The notes: generated from the sequence alone by a model not told the origin. 64,000 bases of DNA from an uncultured Aliiroseovarius sp. (GCF_947497285.1 NZ_CANMFT010000008.1:62001-126000), one strand, 5' to 3'; positions 54,765-63,603 are shown, counted from the stretch's first letter. Numbers and translations: made by a program.

Positions 54765-55616
54765 TTAGTTACGGACAGACGGACCTTCGACCGACAGACC
54801 GTTGCCGCGCGAAGCGACATAAAGCTCAAGCGCCACGAACTCGTCCGACCCAGGGCTGAACGTTTCAGCGCGCGTATCGCGGATACAGCCCTTGAAGCGC
54901 GAATGAACACCGTTCAGCTTGGTGTTTTTCAATCGATACGTCGGAAATCCATTGATCTGACCTTGGCTCAGGTGGTCGGCGCGGATCATGTTGCCATAGT
55001 TCTGTTCGTGACAGTTGGCACAGCTCAGGTCCAACTGACCGAAACGGGTATAGTAAAGCTCTTTACCCTGCTCCCATGTGGCCTGCGCCGGGCCGTCAAT
55101 TGCGACATTGACCGGCATCCCGCGTGACACGGACGCCAAAAGCGCCTCGGTATCGATGGCGGGCGCCTTGTCATAGCCCCAAGGCTCGGCCCCCATGCGG
55201 TTTTCGCGACAATCGTTCACCTGCATTTGCAATGTGCGAACTTCTTGGGCTTCGTCATTCCACTTGGGATAGACCGCTTTGACGCCGGCCATATCTTCCG
55301 GTGCACCGTGACAATCAGCACAGGACTTGCCTTCGGTGCCATCAGCGGTGGACCAGATCTCGATCCCGTTTTCGACACCCAACATACCGGGGTTGTCGAA
55401 ATCATCCATTTGCATGGTCTGGGTCTGATCGGACCGGAAACGCCAGCCGGACATCACTTCGTCCAGCGCATCCGAAAGATGCGCAGGTGCGGCCGTTCTG
55501 GTGACGATCTCGATGTCACCATTGATGATAAGTTCAGCGTTTTCATCGGCGGTGGCGACCGCCGCCCCGGTGAACGAGGCAGCGATCAATGCTGCTATGC
55601 CGTGAAGTTTTTTCAT
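54765..55616 (-). CDS. soxA: Sulfur oxidation diheme cytochrome SoxA
   Basis: 283 residues. Signal peptide (IAALIAASFTGAAVATA), heme sites KSCADCHGAP (Cys99-His103) and LSCANCHEQNYGNM (Cys199-His203), and the persulfide heme-ligand cysteine in FKGCIRDTRAE (Cys244). Two-heme SoxA of the Paracoccus type. With SoxX it couples thiosulfate to the SoxY carrier cysteine. Confidence 0.96.
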   Translation of the reverse strand: MKKLHGIAALIAASFTGAAVATADENAELIINGDIEIVTRTAAPAHLSDALDEVMSGWRFRSDQTQTMQMDDFDNPGMLGVENGIEIWSTADGTEGKSCADCHGAPEDMAGVKAVYPKWNDEAQEVRTLQMQVNDCRENRMGAEPWGYDKAPAIDTEALLASVSRGMPVNVAIDGPAQATWEQGKELYYTRFGQLDLSCANCHEQNYGNMIRADHLSQGQINGFPTYRLKNTKLNGVHSRFKGCIRDTRAETFSPGSDEFVALELYVASRGNGLSVEGPSVRN

Positions 55617-55643
55617 TATATTTATTCCTCCCTTGCGCCGCGC

Positions 55644-55973
55644 TTAGCCGACTGCGATCGGCTTCGACTCTTCGTAGACAGAGCCGTCGTCGTCATACCA
55701 GGTGAATTTGAAATCACCGGCTTCGTCGACCTTGGCGTCGAATTCCAGATACGGATTGGTCGAAATCGCCGGTTCCAGAGTCACGTCGACCACCATCTTG
55801 CCGTTCAGCTCGCACGTGAAACGGTTGATGATCGAGCGCGGGATCAGGTTGCCGTCGCCGTCTTTGCGCTGACCCGATTCCATCTTGTGGCTGATCAGGG
55901 TCTTCAGGGTCACCACTTCGCCGGCGCTTGCCGACTTGGGGACTTTTACGCGGGGTTTTACACCTTTTGCCAT
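55644..55973 (-). CDS. soxZ: Sulfur carrier complex protein SoxZ
   Basis: 109 residues, no signal peptide (travels with SoxY through Tat). VKVPKSASAGEVVTLKTLIS, FTCELNGKMVVDVTLEPAIS and FKFTWYDDDGSVYE are standard SoxZ. 18 bases after soxY. Confidence 0.96.
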   Translation of the reverse strand: MAKGVKPRVKVPKSASAGEVVTLKTLISHKMESGQRKDGDGNLIPRSIINRFTCELNGKMVVDVTLEPAISTNPYLEFDAKVDEAGDFKFTWYDDDGSVYEESKPIAVG

Positions 55974-55991
55974 GTCTTCAAACTCCTCTGA

Positions 55992-56408
55992 TTAGCCGCC
56001 GCAGCCGCCGATGGTGACTTTAACGGTCGAAGTGGCTTGCACGAAGCTGCCATCGGCCATCTTGGCGATCGCAATCACGTCTTGAGTGCCGGCCAAACGA
56101 ATACGGGTTGATGCAGCCTGGCTACCGGCGGCTTCGCCGAAGTTGAACTGCGCCACACCGGGGGTCGGGTTGCCTGCGGCCAGCAGCAGGATCGAAACGG
56201 CGCCGGGGGCGTCGACCGATACCGGCACTGTGTTGCCGTTCTCTGCAATCTCGGGGGCTGTCAGGGTGATCCCGCCAGCGCCAGCTTCAGCGCCACCGGT
56301 GAAGGCGGCGATCGCCTCGTCGGCGGCAGCCGCCGCACGCATCGGCAGCATGGCGACGGCGGTCGCGCCGAGTCCAAGTGCCAGAGCTTCACGTCGAGTG
56401 AATTTCAT
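55992..56408 (-). CDS. soxY: Sulfur carrier protein SoxY
   Basis: 138 residues. Tat signal (FTRREALALGLGATAVAMLP), Ig-like fold and the C-terminal swinging arm VTIGGCGG, whose cysteine (residue 136) carries the sulfur substrate through the Sox cycle. Confidence 0.97.
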   Translation of the reverse strand: MKFTRREALALGLGATAVAMLPMRAAAAADEAIAAFTGGAEAGAGGITLTAPEIAENGNTVPVSVDAPGAVSILLLAAGNPTPGVAQFNFGEAAGSQAASTRIRLAGTQDVIAIAKMADGSFVQATSTVKVTIGGCGG

Positions 56409-56449
56409 CTGTGTCTCCTGTAGATAGGTTTTCGTGCCGACCTGTGTGC

Positions 56450-56920
56450 TTATTTCAGCGTCATCAGGTAGGCGACAACATCTTCGATCTGCTGTGCCGA
56501 CAGCAGCGGTTGGACTTCGCCTTCATGCGCCTTGCCCGTGTAGGCATTGCCCAGGCGGTTGAACCCGGTGGTTTGGTAGAAGGCCGGCATGACCGAGTCC
56601 TCGAACAATACCTTGGCGTTTACCAGAATGCCGCGCAGCTCTGCCGCGGTCCAGCGATCCCCTGCCCCATCGAGCAACGGTCCCACCTCACCATGAAAGG
56701 GAACATCTTCCAGATCGGTGATTTCGTGGCAGGCAATGCAATTGCCCATCGATTTCGTTGAAACAACCTTGGCACCTTCCGCCGGGTTGCCCGTGACGCC
56801 CGTCAAAGATTGGGCGACTGCGCCCTCTTCAAACGTGACAGCTTCTGGCATTACCGTTTCGGCGTTTGCCATTCCAAGCCCTGCAAGCAGGGCTACAAGC
56901 GTGATCGTTGTCCGCTTCAT
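56450..56920 (-). CDS. soxX: Sulfur oxidation cytochrome SoxX
   Basis: 156 residues. Signal peptide (TITLVALLAGLGMANA), one heme site NCIACHEI (Cys61-His65), and the axial Met region DSVMPAFYQTTGFNRLG. First gene of the structural sox operon; its upstream region carries a perfect ATTC-N8-GAAT palindrome. ATG 56920 gives the better signal peptide than GTG/ATG four codons before. Confidence 0.95.
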   Translation of the reverse strand: MKRTTITLVALLAGLGMANAETVMPEAVTFEEGAVAQSLTGVTGNPAEGAKVVSTKSMGNCIACHEITDLEDVPFHGEVGPLLDGAGDRWTAAELRGILVNAKVLFEDSVMPAFYQTTGFNRLGNAYTGKAHEGEVQPLLSAQQIEDVVAYLMTLK

Positions 56921-57248
56921 GTTACCTCCCATGACCGTTGTTGTGATAAACTAGCCATGTGAAGTAATTTTCGCAATATCAAATTCCATTATTTGAATTA
57001 ATGTTAGGGCGCCGACACCTATGGCTTCGCTGCACCTGCGAAATCGGCGGTGCTGCTGGCAGGGTACCGCTGTATACGTTGAGGTTTTACCACCCCACAC
57101 GGGGCGCTTGGTCTGCCGCTTTAGGCGTCTCTTTTGCAGAGCTTCGTCGAGTCGTTGCATGAGCAATGAAAAAAGTGATCGCGTGCGATGCTGCTCTGGG
57201 GCCATCTGAGCGGACCGTGCGCGAATCCCCCTTGCGGGCGACCAATGC
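56921..57248. other. Intergenic region between soxX and soxV
   Basis: About 330 bases with the soxX promoter and operator; the soxV transcript also ends here. An 84-residue open frame (56951-57205) has no family and atypical composition; I do not count it as a gene. Confidence 0.5.
56983..56998. promoter_or_regulatory. Putative SoxR/SqrR-type operator upstream of soxX
   Basis: ATTC (56983-56986), CATTATTT, GAAT (56995-56998): perfect ATTC-N8-GAAT in an AT-rich stretch 63 bases before the soxX start. Confidence 0.72.
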
Positions 57249-57986
57249 CTAGCCGACGCTGGCCAGCCATGGCATCCAGTCGAGCAAGAACTGCCCGATC
57301 GCGTTGACGCTGTTGGTCACGATCAGCACCGCAAACAGGATCAGCATGACCCCCATGACCCGCTCGACCCATGGCAGGTATTTTCGATTGCGCCCCGCCC
57401 ACGCCAGAAACGGTCGCGCAAACAGCGCCGCTATGACAAATGGTGTGGTCATGGCCAGCCCATAGACGGCAAGCAACAGCGCCCCGCGCCACAAATCCCC
57501 CATGCCGCTGGCAATCATCAGGATCGAGGCCAGCGCCGGGCCAACACAGGGCGTCCATCCAAAGCCGAAGGCCAGCCCCATCAGATAGGCGCCGATGATC
57601 GAACTGGGCTCGGCCCGGCTTTCCAAACGCGCCTCGCGATACAGAAACGGGATTTTCATCACGCCAAGGAAGTGCAGACCGAAGACCAACAGGATGGCCG
57701 CGCCAAAATAGCTAAGCGTTTCCTTGTGACGCGCGAAGGTGGACCCAAGAGCCGTGGCCCCCAGCCCCAAAAGGATGAAGATCGTCGTCACCCCAAGCGC
57801 AAATGCGATGGAAGACACCACAAGCCGTTTCTGCGCACCAGAGCTGATTTTCCCTTCACCCGTTAGCTCGGACATCGAAATTCCGGCCATGTAGCACAGA
57901 TAAAACGGCACCATGGGCAGGATACAGGGCGTGAAAAACGACAACAGCCCCGCGAACGCAGCGCCTGCCAATGAGATGTCCAACAT
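57249..57986 (-). CDS. soxV: CcdA-family thiol transporter SoxV
   Basis: 245 residues, six membrane helices. LSFFTPCILPMVPFYL and FGWTPCVGPALASIL hold the paired redox cysteines that pass electrons from cytoplasmic thioredoxin to the periplasm. In the Sox system it feeds SoxW/SoxS. Divergent from soxS, 82 bases between starts. Confidence 0.93.
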   Translation of the reverse strand: MLDISLAGAAFAGLLSFFTPCILPMVPFYLCYMAGISMSELTGEGKISSGAQKRLVVSSIAFALGVTTIFILLGLGATALGSTFARHKETLSYFGAAILLVFGLHFLGVMKIPFLYREARLESRAEPSSIIGAYLMGLAFGFGWTPCVGPALASILMIASGMGDLWRGALLLAVYGLAMTTPFVIAALFARPFLAWAGRNRKYLPWVERVMGVMLILFAVLIVTNSVNAIGQFLLDWMPWLASVG

Positions 57987-57996
57987 ATGGTGTTCC

Positions 57997-58017
57997 TTGA
58001 ATTCGCAACATATTCAA
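57997..58017. promoter_or_regulatory. Degenerate operator-like repeat between soxV and soxS
   Basis: TTGAAT-N9-ATTCAA (57997-58017) and an overlapping CAACA...TGTTG repeat. It contains the same half-sites as the perfect operators but in outward order, so binding is less certain. Confidence 0.45.
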
Positions 58018-58068
58018 ATTAGGTGTTGTATTGAAACAAGGTCAACCTTTTCGCGAACGGGATACTTC

Positions 58069-58458
58069 ATGCTACGTGCCTTTGCTGCCGCGACACTTGC
58101 GCTTTGCGTCTTTCTTGGCGCACCTGTTCGCGCGGCCGAGTTGATCATGGTCGAGGAGCCGGGCTGTGCGTGGTGCGCCAAATGGGAAAGAGAGCTGGGC
58201 GCCATCTATCCGAAAACGCCCGAAGGCCAGTTTGCCCCGCTGCGCAAGGTGCAACTGCACGATTTACGCAAAAGCGACGCGGTTTCGCGGCACGGTTTCA
58301 CCCTTGTCCGTCCGGCCATGTTCACCCCGACCTTCGTGCTGATCGAGGACGGCAAAGAGCTTTCCCGCCTTGAAGGGTATCCTGGCGAGGATTTCTTCTG
58401 GGGGCTGCTAAAACAGATGCTGGTCGACCAGACCGACTATACGCCGCCTGAGAATTAG
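58069..58458 (+). CDS. soxS: Periplasmic thioredoxin-like SoxS
   Basis: 129 residues. Signal peptide (AFAAATLALCVFLGAPVRA), active site EEPGCAWCAKWERE (Cys33, Cys36), and FTPTFVLIEDGKELSRLEGYPGEDFFW. SoxS reactivates SoxYZ in Paracoccus. Start at 58069 lies close after the divergent promoter. Confidence 0.92.
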   Translation: MLRAFAAATLALCVFLGAPVRAAELIMVEEPGCAWCAKWERELGAIYPKTPEGQFAPLRKVQLHDLRKSDAVSRHGFTLVRPAMFTPTFVLIEDGKELSRLEGYPGEDFFWGLLKQMLVDQTDYTPPEN

Positions 58459-58630
58459 CAATCCGATTGGCAAAGCCCTGCATAGACCAACAAGCCCACG
58501 ATTTGGTCAAAAAGGGCGCTGTGACACCGTGATCACGGTCGATTGAACGCAAATGCGGCAAGATTGCAAATTGATCGCTGCACCTTTATGACAGAAAAAG
58601 TGCGGTATCAGATAGAAAGAGGATCCGACA

Positions 58631-58996
58631 ATGGCATTGCCTGTCATCCGCGAGAATATGACAAATGACGAGCTGGACAAGATGATGACCAGCGCCTGTG
58701 ATGCCTCGACCCTTCTCAAGGCGATCAGCCACGAGGGGCGACTGATGATCCTTTGCCATCTTGTCACCGGCGAAAAATCTGTGACCGAACTGGAAAACCT
58801 TCTGCATGCCCGCCAGGCGGCCGTGTCCCAGCAACTGGCCCGTCTGCGGCTTGAGGGGCTTGTGACGCCGCGGCGCGAAGGCAAGACGATCTATTATTCT
58901 TTGACCGATGATCGCCCCCGGCGCATTCTTGAAGTGATTTACGAGCTTTTCTGTTCGCTCGACACGCCGGCCGACGATCGCAAGGCTGCGGAATAA
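58631..58996 (+). CDS. soxR: ArsR-family persulfide-responsive repressor SoxR (SqrR/BigR type)
   Basis: 121 residues. Winged helix with HARQAAVSQQLARLRLEGLV as recognition helix. Cysteines at 23, 42 (LMILCHL) and 108 (ELFCSLD); the last two sit where SqrR and BigR have the pair that forms a polysulfide bridge with persulfide and releases DNA. Strong ribosome site AGAGGA. Likely represses the sox and yeeE operons through the ATTC-N8-GAAT sites. Confidence 0.92.
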   Translation: MALPVIRENMTNDELDKMMTSACDASTLLKAISHEGRLMILCHLVTGEKSVTELENLLHARQAAVSQQLARLRLEGLVTPRREGKTIYYSLTDDRPRRILEVIYELFCSLDTPADDRKAAE

Positions 58997-59056
58997 ACCG
59001 GCGCACCCCACCGCCACCGTCCCCAATTCGTCAATCCGGAAGCGAAGGAGTGGCCT

Positions 59057-60115
59057 ATGTTTGACTGGATCAGCGACACCAGTTTGGCCGCTCTTGTAGG
59101 ACTGATCGGCGGCGTAATGCTGGGCTTGTCGGCCCGGCTTGGCCGGTTCTGCACGCTGGGTGCCATCGAAGATGCTCTTTATGCCGGGTCGTTTTTACGG
59201 CTTCGTATGTGGGGTATCGCGATCGGTGTCGCGATGATCGGCACGCATGTTCTGATGGCAGCCGGGACCGTTCAGGCCGCAGACGCGGTCTACCTTCGAT
59301 TGGGCTGGAACCCGATCGCCTCGGTCATCGGCGGTCTGATGTTCGGGTATGGCATGGCGCTGTCGGGAAACTGCGGGTTCGGGGCCTTGGCGCGGCTTGG
59401 CGGCGGTGATCTGCGCGCCTTTGTCATCGTGCTAGTGATGGGCGTGTCAGCCTATGTCGCCATTTCCGGCCCGCTTGCGTGGCTGCGGGTGATGCTCTTT
59501 CCTGAAAGCGCTGCGGACCCGACCGCGTTGCCATCCGTCGCTGATGGTCTGGGGCGCGTCACAGGCATGTCGCCTGCGCTGATCGGGATCATCCTTGGCG
59601 CCGTGCTCGTCGCCGCGATGTTCACCACCAAAGAGATGCGCCGCGCCCACAAGGAGACATTCTGGGCCACCATAGCTGGTCTTGCGATCGTGACTGGCTG
59701 GGGCGGCACTGCGTGGGTTCTGGAGAACGGATTTGCCGCTATCCCAATGGAAAGCCACACGTTCTCCGCCCCTTTGGGCGACATGGTTCTTTACCTGATG
59801 ACCTCGTCTGGCAGCAATCTCAACTTTGGCGTCGGCAGCGTCGTCGGCGTGTTGGTCGGGGCTTTCATCGGAAGCCTGTTCAAAGGTCACTTCCGCTGGG
59901 AGGCCTGTGAAGACCCGCGCGAGCTGAAACGCCAGATCGGCGGGGCCGCGATCATGGGTCTTGGCGCGGTCATCGCGTTTGGGTGCTCGATCGGTCAGGG
60001 CTTGTCGGCCTTCGCGATCCTTTATTACGGCGCTCCTGTCACCTTTCTGGCGATTGTTGCCGGCGCCGCACTTGGACTGCGGCAGTTGATTTCGGGCTTC
60101 GCCATCGCCGAGTGA
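59057..60115 (+). CDS. soxT: YeeE/YedE family sulfur-compound transporter (SoxT-like)
   Basis: 352 residues, full-length two-repeat form with about nine membrane helices. ARLGRFCTLGAIEDALYAGS, ALSGNCGFGALARLGGGDLR and AFGCSIGQGLSAFAIL carry the conserved cysteines. Proposed to import thiosulfate or sulfide, or signal to SoxR. Good ribosome site (AAGGAG). 60 bases after soxR, probably same transcript. Confidence 0.88.
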   Translation: MFDWISDTSLAALVGLIGGVMLGLSARLGRFCTLGAIEDALYAGSFLRLRMWGIAIGVAMIGTHVLMAAGTVQAADAVYLRLGWNPIASVIGGLMFGYGMALSGNCGFGALARLGGGDLRAFVIVLVMGVSAYVAISGPLAWLRVMLFPESAADPTALPSVADGLGRVTGMSPALIGIILGAVLVAAMFTTKEMRRAHKETFWATIAGLAIVTGWGGTAWVLENGFAAIPMESHTFSAPLGDMVLYLMTSSGSNLNFGVGSVVGVLVGAFIGSLFKGHFRWEACEDPRELKRQIGGAAIMGLGAVIAFGCSIGQGLSAFAILYYGAPVTFLAIVAGAALGLRQLISGFAIAE

Positions 60116-60274
60116 GCGAACCCGTAAGGTCCATCGCATTGGCCCTGTCGATGCCCTGCTTGTCAGGCGGTGAAAACTCCTGCTTCATGTTTGGTCCGAA
60201 GCGCTATAGGGTCCGCGCCGAAAACGACGCGATTGCCCCATGGGCAAAACAGGATGACAGGGGACAGACCGTCC

Positions 60275-60769
60275 ATGACCAGCTTCACCCCAAGCCCGGA
60301 CCATGCTGGCGCCTTTCGGGCCGCCCTTGGGCAGTTCACAACCGGTGTTGCACTGGTCACCACCACCACGGCGCGCGGGCCGCTGGCGATGACGGTGAAC
60401 AGCTTTACCTCGGTGTCGCTGGACCCGCCCTTGATCTTGTGGTGTCCGGCCAAAGTCTCGGCCCGCCATGACGGGTTCGTGGCCGCGTCCCATTTCACGG
60501 TGCATGTGCTACGCGAGGATCAGGTGGATCTGGCGCGCCACTTTGCCCGGCAAGGCGAGGACTTTTCGACCGTCGATAACAGCCTGGGCGCGCATGGCCT
60601 GCCCTTGGTGGTGCCCTGTCTGGCCCGTTTCGAATGCGCAACGGACCGGGTTGTGGACGCTGGCGATCATTCAATCATGTTGGGCCGGGTCTTGCGGGTG
60701 ACGCAGTTCGACGGGGCGCCACTGGCGTTTCATGCAGGCAAATTCGGCGCGTTCAGCACACCTGATTGA
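60275..60769 (+). CDS. Flavin reductase family protein
   Basis: 164 residues. FRAALGQFTTGVALVTTTTARGPLAMTVNSFTSVSLDPPLILWCPAK is the FMN-binding split-barrel pattern, continued by HDGFVAASHFTVHVL and HSIMLGRVL. Uses NAD(P)H to reduce FMN for a monooxygenase. Follows soxT on the same strand after a 160-base gap, so it may have its own promoter. Start uncertain (60254 possible). Confidence 0.83.
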   Translation: MTSFTPSPDHAGAFRAALGQFTTGVALVTTTTARGPLAMTVNSFTSVSLDPPLILWCPAKVSARHDGFVAASHFTVHVLREDQVDLARHFARQGEDFSTVDNSLGAHGLPLVVPCLARFECATDRVVDAGDHSIMLGRVLRVTQFDGAPLAFHAGKFGAFSTPD

Positions 60770-60781
60770 TCGGGCAACCCA

Positions 60782-61195
60782 TCAGGGGGTCATGATCGAC
60801 GCACGCTCGTAAGCGCCGGTCGCTTCTTGCCCATCATCATAGACCAGGCGCACCGTGACTGTTTCGATCGTGCCAAGCTCAAAGCTCAGATAGGGCAGTT
60901 TGTCTTCCACCTTGATCGCGTTGGGTTGCGATTCGCCTTCATAGCAGGGTTCAGCCTCGAACTGGCGTTCAGACCCGCCATTCAGCGCATAGTGGATGCG
61001 GTCCAGTCCGCAGCGCCACGCCAGAAGATGGGTGAAATAGAGCAGATCTTGCCCCTCGTATTCCCGCACTGCCACCCAATTGGACTTGGTCGCCTCGAGG
61101 ATCGGGCGCACCTCGTCTGCCGTGGTGAAATCCTGTGCCCCCGCCTGGGTCGCCAACAAAGCCAAACCGACCGCCGCACTCATCGACTTGCGCAT
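60782..61195 (-). CDS. Secreted protein of unknown function
   Basis: 137 residues with signal peptide (SMSAAVGLALLATQAGA). The mature part has two cysteines (AWRCGLDRIH and AEPCYEG) that could form a disulfide. No family recognised. AAGGAACG before the ATG at 61195. It converges on the flavin reductase and diverges from the glycosyltransferase-like gene. Confidence 0.65.
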   Translation of the reverse strand: MRKSMSAAVGLALLATQAGAQDFTTADEVRPILEATKSNWVAVREYEGQDLLYFTHLLAWRCGLDRIHYALNGGSERQFEAEPCYEGESQPNAIKVEDKLPYLSFELGTIETVTVRLVYDDGQEATGAYERASIMTP

Positions 61196-61362
61196 AAAAC
61201 GTTCCTTCTTGCAGGACCGGAGCACACGTGCCTTGCGCAACCTACGCAAGAGCGGGTGCAACTCCGGTCCGAGATCATTGCAGGTTTCGCGTCGTCAACA
61301 CTTTCAGACTCGCCTGCTTCGCGCCTATACTGCCCCAAACAAAGACGACAGGCAAAGCAACG

Positions 61363-62376
61363 ATGAACAAAGCCCCCCGCCGATCGGCAAAATCACGCCC
61401 TGCCGTCAACATTATGCTTGTCGCGCAGGCCGGTCGGCTGTCCTACGAGGCGTTGTTGTTTGCCGCATCGCTGCGGCACGCCGACCCCGACTTTTCCGGC
61501 CGCTTGATCATTGCCGAACCCCAACCTGGCGACCACTGGCCCAACGACCCACGCCTCAAGCCGCATATCTGCGAGGCGCTGGAGATGCTGGGCGCCGAGA
61601 TCATACCGTTCGAGAACACACATTTCGGTCACGAGTATCCCAATGGAAACAAGATCGAAGGCCTGTCAGTCCTGCCCGAAGGCGAACCCTTCATCTTTTT
61701 CGACAGCGACACCGTGGTGACCGGAAAGCTGTCACAGGTCGCGTTCGATTTCGATCGCCCCTCGGCGTCGATGAAACGCGAAGGCACATGGCCGCAGATC
61801 GAACTCTACGGCCCCGGTTACGGCGAAATCTGGAAATCCCTCTATGACCGGTTCGGTCTTGATTACGCCGCGTCGCTGGATCCGAGCCAACCAGACGAAT
61901 ATTGGCAACGCTACATGTATTTCAATGCCGGATGGTTTTTCGGCGCTTGCCCACGGGTCTTCGGCCAACGGTATCTGGACTATGCGCTGGCCATCCGCGA
62001 CGACCGCCCCGATGCGCTGGTCTGTCAGGAACTGTTCCCGTGGCTGGATCAAATCGCCTTGCCGCTCGTGATTTCAAGCCTTGGGGGTGGGCGCCCGGGG
62101 TCGGAACTGGCTGGGCTGGATGGCGATATCACCTGCCACTGGCGCATTTTACCACTGATGTATGCACGCGAATCCGACCACGTGATTAACACGATCGAGG
62201 CCGCAGCCGCCCCAAACAAAATCAAGAAGATCCTGAAGGAATATGATCCGATCAAGCGAATGATCTATCAGGGGCGCGGCCAGAAAGTGCGCGCCCTGTT
62301 CGACCGCGACGCCCTGCCCCGCCGTGAACAGGTGATCCGCAACCGGATCAAACGTGAAGGGTTCTGGATGCGGTAG
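61363..62376 (+). CDS. Glycosyltransferase-like protein (GT-A fold)
   Basis: 337 residues. IMLVAQAGRLSYEALLFAAS, LIIAEPQPGD, and a DxD motif in FIFFDSDTVVTG followed by NAGWFFGACP suggest a nucleotide-sugar transferase resembling GT8. SLGGGRPGSELAGLDGDITCHW is the C-terminal part. Basic N- and C-terminal tails. ATG 61363 chosen on ribosome site. Acceptor unknown. Confidence 0.6.
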   Translation: MNKAPRRSAKSRPAVNIMLVAQAGRLSYEALLFAASLRHADPDFSGRLIIAEPQPGDHWPNDPRLKPHICEALEMLGAEIIPFENTHFGHEYPNGNKIEGLSVLPEGEPFIFFDSDTVVTGKLSQVAFDFDRPSASMKREGTWPQIELYGPGYGEIWKSLYDRFGLDYAASLDPSQPDEYWQRYMYFNAGWFFGACPRVFGQRYLDYALAIRDDRPDALVCQELFPWLDQIALPLVISSLGGGRPGSELAGLDGDITCHWRILPLMYARESDHVINTIEAAAAPNKIKKILKEYDPIKRMIYQGRGQKVRALFDRDALPRREQVIRNRIKREGFWMR

Positions 62377-62483
62377 CGCACGAAGCTTTGCCGCTTGCTA
62401 GGATTGCCAGCTTTATCAGGCTGTGCCGATGGCGGACCGATCAGGGCCACGCGGGCCTGCACGATCATGAAGGCCCACATTGC

Positions 62484-62516
62484 AAAGAAGAAGGGCGCAC
62501 CGTTTCCGATGCGCCC
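62484..62516 (-). terminator. Terminator of the cold-shock gene
   Basis: GGGCGCA / TGCGCCC stem (62510-62516 with 62493-62499 on the minus strand) followed by TTCTTCTTTGC, 42 bases after the stop codon. Confidence 0.65.
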
Positions 62517-62557
62517 CACTTGGTCAAGGAAACCTCGACCTATCTAGAACTCAAGGC

Positions 62558-62764
62558 TTATGCCAGAGCGATGTTCGACGCGCTTTCGCGGCCGTCACGG
62601 CCGGGTTCGATGTCGAAAGTCACTTTTTGGTCATCGGCCAGACCGGTCAGGCCTGCGCGCTCAACAGCCGAGATGTGCACGAACACGTCTTTGCCGCCAC
62701 CTTCAGGTGCGATGAAGCCGAAGCCTTTAGTTGTGTTGAACCATTTGACGGTACCAGTAGCCAT
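62558..62764 (-). CDS. Cold-shock protein, CspA family
   Basis: 68 residues. GTVKWFNTTKGFGFIAPEGG carries RNP1, VFVHISAVERAG RNP2, with EPGRDGRESASNIAL at the end. Nucleic-acid chaperone. Two adjacent ATGs; 62764 sits better relative to AGGAGAAAT. Own terminator, single-gene transcript with a long leader. Confidence 0.94.
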   Translation of the reverse strand: MATGTVKWFNTTKGFGFIAPEGGGKDVFVHISAVERAGLTGLADDQKVTFDIEPGRDGRESASNIALA

Positions 62765-63009
62765 CATATTTCTCCTAGTTAGTCTGCCCGCAGGATGCGG
62801 CAGGTCGGCAAAGTCAGTACAAGATCGAGAGACTGAGCCTTTAGGAGCAGTGTAGTCGATAGTCGTAACGTCGCAGGGATTACATGGGGCTCTTGGGTCA
62901 AAAATACAAGTGTTTTTCTCTTGCGGCTGATTTTCGGTGGAAATTTGCGCGCCAAATTGCCGAACACCACGCCGCGACGACGGAAGGCAAGGGGTGAACA
63001 GGGTCTGGA
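62765..63009 (-). promoter_or_regulatory. Long leader and promoter region of the cold-shock gene
   Basis: 245 bases without coding. A hairpin (CTGCC-GCA / TGC-GGGCAG, about 62786-62805) lies just before the ribosome site. Long structured leaders are usual for cspA-type mRNAs. The exact start of transcription is not visible. Confidence 0.45.
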
Positions 63010-63423
63010 TTAGCTTGCGAACACGCGCGATAAATCGCGAAACCCCTTCACTTCGATCGGATTGCCGGATGGATCACGGAAAAACATCGTCCATTGTTCG
63101 CCCGGCTCGCCCTCAAATCGGGCGGTAGGTGGGATCACCCAGTCAGTGCCATGCGCCTCAAGCCGATCAGCCAGCCCGCGCCAGTCGTTATAGCCAAGCA
63201 CCACACCGAAATGCGGCATCGCCACCATATGCGCGCCGACCTTACCGGTGTCGGCGGTCTCAAATGGTTTGCCCAGATGCAGGCTGAGCTGGTGGCCGAA
63301 GAAGCTGAAATCGACCCAACTGTCTGTGGATCGCCCCTCCTTACACCCCAGCAGGTCGCCGTAAAAGCTGCGCGCGGCGTCCAGATCAGTGACATTCAGG
63401 GCAAGGTGGAAAGGGGTCAGCAT
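63010..63423 (-). CDS. VOC/glyoxalase superfamily protein
   Basis: 137 residues. Two betaalphabetabetabeta modules: PFHLALNVTDLDAARSFYGDLLGCKEG and HMVAMPHFGVVLGYNDWRGLADRLEAHG, with metal-ligand candidates His in FHLALNV and the Glu in DPSGNPIEVKGF. Related to dioxygenases and fosfomycin-type enzymes; substrate unknown. ATG at 63423. Confidence 0.82.
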   Translation of the reverse strand: MLTPFHLALNVTDLDAARSFYGDLLGCKEGRSTDSWVDFSFFGHQLSLHLGKPFETADTGKVGAHMVAMPHFGVVLGYNDWRGLADRLEAHGTDWVIPPTARFEGEPGEQWTMFFRDPSGNPIEVKGFRDLSRVFAS

Positions 63424-63603
63424 GGCGTGCTCCGGAACAAGGTTCTGAAAACCATAGCAGCGGGCGAAAAAAGGACCAGCCGAAAGCGCCGGCGCAAATG
63501 CGGTTCCAATGTCCGCACCCCTGCCCGTTTCACTTAGCAAGACCCGTTGAAGCGCCACGCCCTTTCGCCTAGCCTGCGCGCAACGAAAACGAGGGAGACT
63601 TTC

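Noticed and set aside
56951-57205. An 84-codon minus-strand open frame in the soxX-soxV gap
   Set aside because: No family and no ribosome site; its start overlaps nothing conserved and it runs through the soxX operator region.
63424-63603. SAM-type riboswitch before metY
   Set aside because: No SAM-II or SAM/SAH core found in the 180 bases.
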